Of a stretch of DNA of 64,000 nt, positions 59,576-64,000 are shown piece by piece. The stretch's first letter is position 1. Each line of letters opens with the position of its first letter. This stretch comes from Achromobacter xylosoxidans (GTDB lineage Bacteria > Pseudomonadota > Gammaproteobacteria > Burkholderiales > Burkholderiaceae_B), in assembly GCF_014490035.1 (NCBI RefSeq), contig NZ_CP061008.1:4154001-4218000 (forward strand), read 5' to 3'. Position numbers and translations under genes: made by a program. The notes under the pieces were generated by a model. It searched no databases and was not told the DNA's origin. It saw only the letters and a list, made by a program, of their open reading frames with translations.

Positions 59576-60874
59576 ATGGCTGACGCAGATCCGATCCTCA
59601 TCATCGGCGCCGGCCAGACCGGCGCGGTGGCGGCGGCCACGCTGCGCGGCCTGGGCCACGCTGGCCCCATCACGCTGATCGGCCAGGAAGCGCACGCGCC
59701 CTACGAGCGTCCGCCCCTGTCCAAGGACGTGCTGCAGAACCCCGGCGCGCACGGCCAGACCGCAGTCCACCCCCAAGACTTCTATGAACAGCAAGGCGTC
59801 ACGCTGCTGACCGGCATCGAGGCCTTGCGGATCGACGCTGCCAAGCGCCTGGTCGAACTGGCCGACGGCCGCAGCCTCCCCTATAGCCGCTGCCTGCTCG
59901 CCACCGGCGGGCGCGCGCGCGAACTGCCCAGCCTGCCGCGCGGCACGCCGGGCGTGCATTACATCAGGACGCTGGACGATGCCGCGGCGCTGCGCGCCGG
60001 CCTTACGCCGCAGGCGCGCGTGGCCGTCATCGGCGGCGGCTTCCTGGGCCTGGAGGTGGCGTCCACCGCACGCGCCCTGGGCGCCGCAGTCACCGTGCTG
60101 GAAAGCGCGCCCCGCCTGCTGGAACGCGTGCTGCCCGCGGCCCTGTCGGATTGGCTGGCCGAACGCGTCCGCCACGCCGGCGTGGACCTGCGCCTGGATG
60201 CGCGCATCGTCCGCACCGACTGGCAGCCCCATGCGGATACCGCTGTGCGGCATCAGGCGCGCTTCAACATTGAATTGCAGGACGCCTCCTCCATCGAGGC
60301 CGACGTCGTGGTCGTGGCCATCGGCCTGGTGCCCGACGTGTCGCTGGCCGCGCAGGCCGGCCTGGCGCTGGACCCCGCCAATGGCGGCATCGCGGTGGAC
60401 GCCGCCTGCCGCAGCAGCGACCCTTATCTATATGCGGCCGGCGATTGCGCCAGCCAGCACCGGCGCCACCTGAACATGGCGTTGCGGCTGGAATCCTGGC
60501 AGAACGCCAACGAACAGGCGCGCGCGGCCGCGGCCGGCATGCTGGACCAGCCCGCGCCGGCCGAGCCCTATCCGTGGTTCTGGACCGACCAATACGGCTG
60601 CAACGTGCAGATGCTGGGCCTGCCCCAGCCGGACCTTGTCTATGCCTGCCGCGGCGTGCCCCAAGCGCAGGCCGAGGCGCCCAAGTTCATCTGGCTTGGC
60701 CACCGCGACGGCGTGCCGGTGCATGCCATCGCCATCAACGCCGGCGGCGACCTGCGCCAGCTGCGCGTGCTGTTCGAACAAGGCATCGCCATCGATCCCG
60801 AGCGCTACGCCGACGAAACCGTGGCGCTCAAGCCGCTGGTGAAAGCCTGCCAGCAGAACGCCGCCGCGTCCTGA
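59576..60874 (+). CDS. FAD-dependent ferredoxin reductase
   Basis: This is a 432-residue, glutathione-reductase-type oxygenase reductase. FAD is bound by IIGAGQTGAVAAATLRGLG and the NAD-binding site is VAVIGGGFLGLEVASTARALG. YERPPLSKD and the YAAGDCA region are typical of BphG/AndAa. It reduces the preceding ferredoxin with NADH. The product is slightly longer than the common 400 residues at its C-terminus. Confidence 0.92.
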   Translation: MADADPILIIGAGQTGAVAAATLRGLGHAGPITLIGQEAHAPYERPPLSKDVLQNPGAHGQTAVHPQDFYEQQGVTLLTGIEALRIDAAKRLVELADGRSLPYSRCLLATGGRARELPSLPRGTPGVHYIRTLDDAAALRAGLTPQARVAVIGGGFLGLEVASTARALGAAVTVLESAPRLLERVLPAALSDWLAERVRHAGVDLRLDARIVRTDWQPHADTAVRHQARFNIELQDASSIEADVVVVAIGLVPDVSLAAQAGLALDPANGGIAVDAACRSSDPYLYAAGDCASQHRRHLNMALRLESWQNANEQARAAAAGMLDQPAPAEPYPWFWTDQYGCNVQMLGLPQPDLVYACRGVPQAQAEAPKFIWLGHRDGVPVHAIAINAGGDLRQLRVLFEQGIAIDPERYADETVALKPLVKACQQNAAAS

Positions 60875-60913
60875 ACCCCACCAATACCGCCCCCGCATCG
60901 ACAGGAGCTTTTC

Positions 60914-62203
60914 ATGTATCAATCGCAAACCGTCATCGGCCTTACGATGGCGTCCAAGGACACTGCCCTGGCCGACTGTTTCTGGCCGGAAGACGCGCTG
61001 CACTACATCCCGGACTGGGTCTACACCAGCCGCGCCGTCTACGACCAGGAAGTGGAGAAGATCTTTCACGGCAAGACCTGGAACTACGTGGCCCTGGAAG
61101 CCGAGCTGCCGAACGCGGGCGACTACAAGCGGTCCTACGTCGGGCCGACCCCGGTGGTGGTGTCGCGCGCCGAAGATGGCTCGGTCAATGTGTTCGAGAA
61201 CCGCTGCGCCCACCGCGGCGCGGAGTTCTGCCGCCACAGCCAGGGCAACGCCAAGGAATTCGTCTGCCCCTACCACCAGTGGTCCTACGACCTCAAGGGC
61301 AATCTGCAGGGCATCCCCTTCAAGCGCGGCGTGAACCGCGAAGGCGGCATGCCCAAGGACTTCAAGAACGAAGACCACGGCCTGCGCAAGCTGCGCGTCA
61401 CCACGCGCAACGGCGTCATCTTCGCGTCCTACAGCGATGAGGTCGAACCCATCGAGGAATACCTGACGCCGGAGATCCTGGCCGATTTCGATACCGTCTT
61501 CCCGGGCAAGAAGCTCAAGATCCACGGCTACTACCGCAACGAGCTGCCGTGCAACTGGAAGATGTACCACGAGAACCTGAAGGATCCTTACCACGCGACG
61601 CTGCTGCATTCGTTCCTGGTGGTGTTCGGGCTGCTGGTGGCGGGCAACAAGTCCGCCATGCTGGTCGACCCGGTGCATGGCCGCCACGGCACCATGGCCT
61701 CGGCCAAGAGCGAGGACAAATACGCCAACGTCAGCGAAGAGAACAAGAAGGAAATGCGCTCCTTCCACGATGGCCTGCACCTGCAGGACGACCGCTTCCT
61801 GGAGTTCGTCAAGGAATTCGATTCGCCCTGGTCGGTCACCATGCAGACCGTCTGGCCCAACCTGATCGTGCAACGTGAAATGAACACGCTGGGCGTGCGC
61901 CAGATCGTGCCCAACGGACCCGACAGCATGATCATGCAATGGACCATGTTCGGCTACGAGGACGACACGCCCGAGATGGAGCGCCACCGTCTGCGCCAGG
62001 GCAACCTGATGGGGCCGGCGGGCTTCCTCGGCCTGGAGGACAACGAAGCCATGAAGTTCGTGCAGGAAGGCGTGCGCCGCGCCAGCACCGACGTCAACGT
62101 GCTGAAGCTGGAATCCGGCAAGCAAGGCACCTCCAACACGCTGATCTCGGAAGCCGCGATCCGCTCCATGTACAGCTATTACCGCAGCGTGATGGGCTTC
62201 TGA
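60914..62203 (+). CDS. Rieske non-heme iron oxygenase, large (alpha) subunit
   Basis: This 429-residue terminal oxygenase subunit has Rieske ligands Cys98/His100 (CAHRGAEFCRH) and Cys118/His121 (CPYHQWSYD). The mononuclear iron site is visible as ENLKDPYHATLLH with Asp224 bridging and His227 and His232 as ligands. It resembles AndAc of three-component anthranilate dioxygenase and salicylate 5-hydroxylase large subunits. The presence of separate ferredoxin and reductase genes fits AndA. Whether the substrate is anthranilate, a salicylate or a pyridine acid cannot be decided. GGAG precedes ATG 60914. Confidence 0.9.
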   Translation: MYQSQTVIGLTMASKDTALADCFWPEDALHYIPDWVYTSRAVYDQEVEKIFHGKTWNYVALEAELPNAGDYKRSYVGPTPVVVSRAEDGSVNVFENRCAHRGAEFCRHSQGNAKEFVCPYHQWSYDLKGNLQGIPFKRGVNREGGMPKDFKNEDHGLRKLRVTTRNGVIFASYSDEVEPIEEYLTPEILADFDTVFPGKKLKIHGYYRNELPCNWKMYHENLKDPYHATLLHSFLVVFGLLVAGNKSAMLVDPVHGRHGTMASAKSEDKYANVSEENKKEMRSFHDGLHLQDDRFLEFVKEFDSPWSVTMQTVWPNLIVQREMNTLGVRQIVPNGPDSMIMQWTMFGYEDDTPEMERHRLRQGNLMGPAGFLGLEDNEAMKFVQEGVRRASTDVNVLKLESGKQGTSNTLISEAAIRSMYSYYRSVMGF

Positions 62204-62220
62204 GGCAGGAACCAGGAAAC

Positions 62221-62739
62221 ATGAGAACCCGATTCGAATACTCCCCCCGCAAGATCGATCCCGCGCGCGCCATCGCGCTGCGACTGGAGATCGAGGAATT
62301 CCACGCCGACTACTGCGCCGCCCTGGACGCGGGCCAGGTCGAGGCCTGGCCGGACTTCTTCACCGAGGACGGCCTGTACCGCGTCACCGCGCGCGAGAAC
62401 GCCGAACTGGGCCTGCCCGTCGGCCTGGTGTACTCCGAAGGCCGCGCCATGATGCATGACCGCGCCGTGGCCATTTCACGCACCCAGATGTTCGCCCCGC
62501 GCTACATGCTGCATCTGGTCAGCAACACCCGCGTCATCAGCGAATCCGCCAACGGCGAGATCGAGTCCCAGGCCGCGTTCATGCTGATGCAGACGCTGGT
62601 GGAAGGCCCCACCACGCTGCACCTGGCCGGCACCTACTACGACCGCTACACGCGGCAGGACGGCATGCTCAAGCTGAAGGAACGGCAGGTGGTGTATGAC
62701 ACCACCATCCTGGCCAACGACCTGGTCTATCCCGTCTAG
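62221..62739 (+). CDS. Rieske non-heme iron oxygenase, small (beta) subunit
   Basis: This 172-residue protein has the SnoaL/NTF2-like fold of oxygenase beta subunits (LRLEIEEFHADYCAALDAGQVEAWPDFFTEDGLYRV near the N-terminus; LKERQVVYDT near the end). It has a structural role in the alpha3beta3 oxygenase. It lies 17 bp after the alpha subunit and is the last gene of the operon. Confidence 0.92.
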   Translation: MRTRFEYSPRKIDPARAIALRLEIEEFHADYCAALDAGQVEAWPDFFTEDGLYRVTARENAELGLPVGLVYSEGRAMMHDRAVAISRTQMFAPRYMLHLVSNTRVISESANGEIESQAAFMLMQTLVEGPTTLHLAGTYYDRYTRQDGMLKLKERQVVYDTTILANDLVYPV

Positions 62740-62757
62740 AACGCGGGAGACCAACAC

Positions 62758-62794
62758 AAAAGGGTTGCGCCGGCGAGGCGCAACCCTTTTTTTT
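62758..62794 (+). terminator. Intrinsic terminator of the Rieske operon
   Basis: GGGTTGCGC (62762-62770) pairs with GCGCAACCC (62778-62786); four A-U pairs extend the stem, and eight T follow directly (62787-62794). The four A residues on the 5' side also make it usable for the convergent nicF-like transcript. Confidence 0.92.
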
Positions 62795-62812
62795 CCCGCA
62801 CGCCGCGCCGGT

Positions 62813-63433
62813 TCAGGCCTGCGTGGCGCGCACGGCTTCGTCCCGCGTCAGCACGGTGGCGTACTTCTGCTGCATGTCGAAGAGGTTGGCGTCATGCGGG
62901 CCGATGGCGCGGTCGCCCACGCAATCCGACACCACCAGCGGCCGGAAGCCGTACTGCATGGCATCCACCACGCTGGCCCGCACGCAGCCGCTGGTGACCG
63001 CGCCCGCCACCAGCAGCGTCTGCACCCCGCGCTGCGACAGCCAGGCCGCCAGGCTGGTGCCGAAGAACGCCGAGGGCACCGTCTTGCGCACCACCAGCTC
63101 GCCGGCCGCGGGCGCAAGCAGCGGCACGATGGCGCTGTTGTGGTCCGCTTCCTTCAGCGTCAGCATGCCCGGCACCTTCAAGGTGAAGATGTTGTGGTCC
63201 GCGTCGTCATCGGCGAACACGATGCGGCTGTGCGCCACCGGCCAGCCCTGCTTGCGCGCATACGCCAACAGGCCCACGGTCTGTTCGATGGCCTGGGGGA
63301 TATTGCCGCCGCCAAACACCGCCGGATCGGCAAAGCCGTTGACCAGGTCCACGATCAGCAGGCCGTAGGGCGCCTTGGGCGCCATCGCCGTGCCGAAGCC
63401 CTGGCGCGCGTAGGCCGAGATATCGTCATTCAT
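62813..63433 (-). CDS. Isochorismatase-family amidohydrolase, NicF-like (maleamate amidohydrolase)
   Basis: This 206-residue cysteine hydrolase has the catalytic triad Asp29 (GLLIVDLVNGF), Lys117 (VVRKTVPSAFFGT) and Cys150 (VAGAVTSGCVRAS). Size and motifs match NicF, which hydrolyses maleamate to maleate in nicotinate degradation. N-carbamoylsarcosine amidase is another close relative. The gene follows a NicX-like dioxygenase gene on the same strand 30 bp downstream, which strengthens the maleamate assignment. Confidence 0.82.
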   Translation of the reverse strand: MNDDISAYARQGFGTAMAPKAPYGLLIVDLVNGFADPAVFGGGNIPQAIEQTVGLLAYARKQGWPVAHSRIVFADDDADHNIFTLKVPGMLTLKEADHNSAIVPLLAPAAGELVVRKTVPSAFFGTSLAAWLSQRGVQTLLVAGAVTSGCVRASVVDAMQYGFRPLVVSDCVGDRAIGPHDANLFDMQQKYATVLTRDEAVRATQA

Positions 63434-63463
63434 GTAGGGAACTCCTAGTACGGTGATTGCGTG

Positions 63464-64000
63464 CTAAGCCTGGGGGCCGGCGCCGTCCAGCACCTTGCCC
63501 TGGCGCACCACGTCTTCCCCGTCCAGCCGCACCGTGCAGGCGCGCAGGGGGATGTCGATGTGGCAGGTGGTGGTCCGGTTGCCGCCCGCTTCGTTGTTGG
63601 GGCCCAGCGAGAACAGGAAGTTGCCCTCATAGGCCCGCGCGTCCATGCCTATGGTGGCTTCGCGGTCGTACAGGCCCAGCGTGGTCCAGTGCGCGCGCGG
63701 CTGCAGGCCCCAGCCTATGTGCGAAATCGCGTAGGCTTCCGGATCCTTGAACGAGGCCACGTACTCGCGCAGCAGTTCCGCATCCACGCCGCCGTCGATG
63801 CGCGTGGCGTAGCCGTTCTCTACGGTCAGCTCGATGGCCGAGCGCACGTAGAGCTTCTGCGGCAGCAGGATGTCGCCGACGTCGATCACGATCTTGCCGT
63901 TGGCGCCGCCTTCGTTCGGCCAGGTCAGCACGAAGCCGCTGGGCCAATGGTCCCAGCGCCCGGGTTCATCGACGAAGCCGTACTCGCTGATGGCCGGGAA
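63464..64000 (-). CDS. nicX: NicX-like 2,5-dihydroxypyridine 5,6-dioxygenase, C-terminal part
   Basis: Only the C-terminal 178 residues are inside the window; the frame is open to the right edge (FPAISEYGFVDEPGRWDHWP). NicX is an Fe(II) ring-cleavage dioxygenase distantly related to M29 aminopeptidases. The HIGWGLQPRAHWTTLG and TTTCHIDIPL blocks fit its metal-ligand regions, His-x-Asp being the last two ligands. It would turn 2,5-dihydroxypyridine into N-formylmaleamate. NicD (deformylase) is expected outside the window. An M29 aminopeptidase is possible but the NicF-like neighbour favours NicX. Confidence 0.7.
   Translation of the reverse strand, partial: FPAISEYGFVDEPGRWDHWPSGFVLTWPNEGGANGKIVIDVGDILLPQKLYVRSAIELTVENGYATRIDGGVDAELLREYVASFKDPEAYAISHIGWGLQPRAHWTTLGLYDREATIGMDARAYEGNFLFSLGPNNEAGGNRTTTCHIDIPLRACTVRLDGEDVVRQGKVLDGAGPQA

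Noticed and set aside
60914..62203. Firm naming of the Rieske alpha subunit as anthranilate 1,2-dioxygenase AndAc
   Set aside because: Motifs and gene order fit, but the neighbouring NicX/NicF-like genes suggest a different substrate and specificity cannot be read from motifs.
1..64000. CRISPR arrays, tRNA/rRNA genes, insertion sequences, phage genes
   Set aside because: I found no regularly spaced repeats, no tRNA-like cloverleaf that I could recognise, and no transposase, integrase or phage protein in any frame.

Overview
The window is GC-rich, densely packed betaproteobacterial DNA. Many catabolic operons, several Bug/TctC-type solute receptors, many LysR and GntR regulators and an rpfF/rpfR pair point to the Achromobacter/Bordetella group (Alcaligenaceae). 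That placement is an inference from gene content. I see no rRNA, tRNA, CRISPR array, insertion sequence or phage gene. Nearly all genes are intact. The exceptions are a LysE exporter interrupted by an in-frame TAG and an AraC-type regulator that has lost its second helix-turn-helix.

Layout. 1-6988 (-) is one operon: an extradiol (VOC) dioxygenase, a class II aldolase-like protein without metal ligands, a muconate-semialdehyde-type dehydrogenase, and a branched-chain-type ABC importer (livK-H-M-G, with livG cut by the left edge). A divergent GntR regulator (7128-7841) probably controls it. 7842-10080 holds an ABC exporter behind a long leader with a 16-codon upstream ORF and hairpins at its start codon. 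10124-13032 holds the broken LysE, an Lrp/AsnC regulator, an isonitrile-hydratase-like protein and a truncated GlxA-like regulator. 13029-19615 is a catabolic cluster (SDR, Bug receptor, cyclase-family hydrolase, acyl-CoA ligase, GntR/UTRA regulator, Liv-type receptor) around a perfect 18-bp palindrome. 19650-24838 has a carbamoylase and a hydantoinase-like amidohydrolase with a LysR regulator and an MFS carrier. 24899-28678 has an isomerase, an MFS carrier, a class II aldolase and a LysR. 28827-37064 has a NUDIX enzyme, two more LysR genes, an amidase with an MFS carrier, an aminoglycoside-phosphotransferase-like kinase, a GntP/CitMHS-like permease and an SDR.

37411-40317 is an rpfF/rpfR pair: a cis-2-unsaturated fatty-acid (DSF/BDSF) signal synthase next to its PAS-GGDEF-EAL receptor, linking quorum sensing to cyclic-di-GMP. 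40604-44290 is a sugar-acid-type dehydratase cluster (Bug receptor, IlvD/Edd dehydratase, GntR). 44372-46139 is a lower-GC hipBA toxin-antitoxin module with a repeat-rich control region, followed by two methyltransferases.

48246-64000 is the most striking part. A minus-strand operon encodes a TRAP receptor, a three-subunit molybdenum hydroxylase (its 2Fe-2S subunit fused to a CoxG domain), a complete NMT1/SsuA-type ABC importer and the TRAP membrane subunits. Facing it is a plus-strand operon for a three-component Rieske oxygenase (ferredoxin, reductase, alpha, beta). Beyond a strong terminator lie a NicF-like amidohydrolase and the end of a NicX-like 2,5-dihydroxypyridine dioxygenase. Four copies of a 12-bp TCAG-N4-CTGA-type element sit in two pairs at the divergent promoters, one over a near-consensus -10 box. 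I read this as a regulated uptake and degradation island for an N-heteroaromatic compound. The substrate cannot be told from sequence alone.
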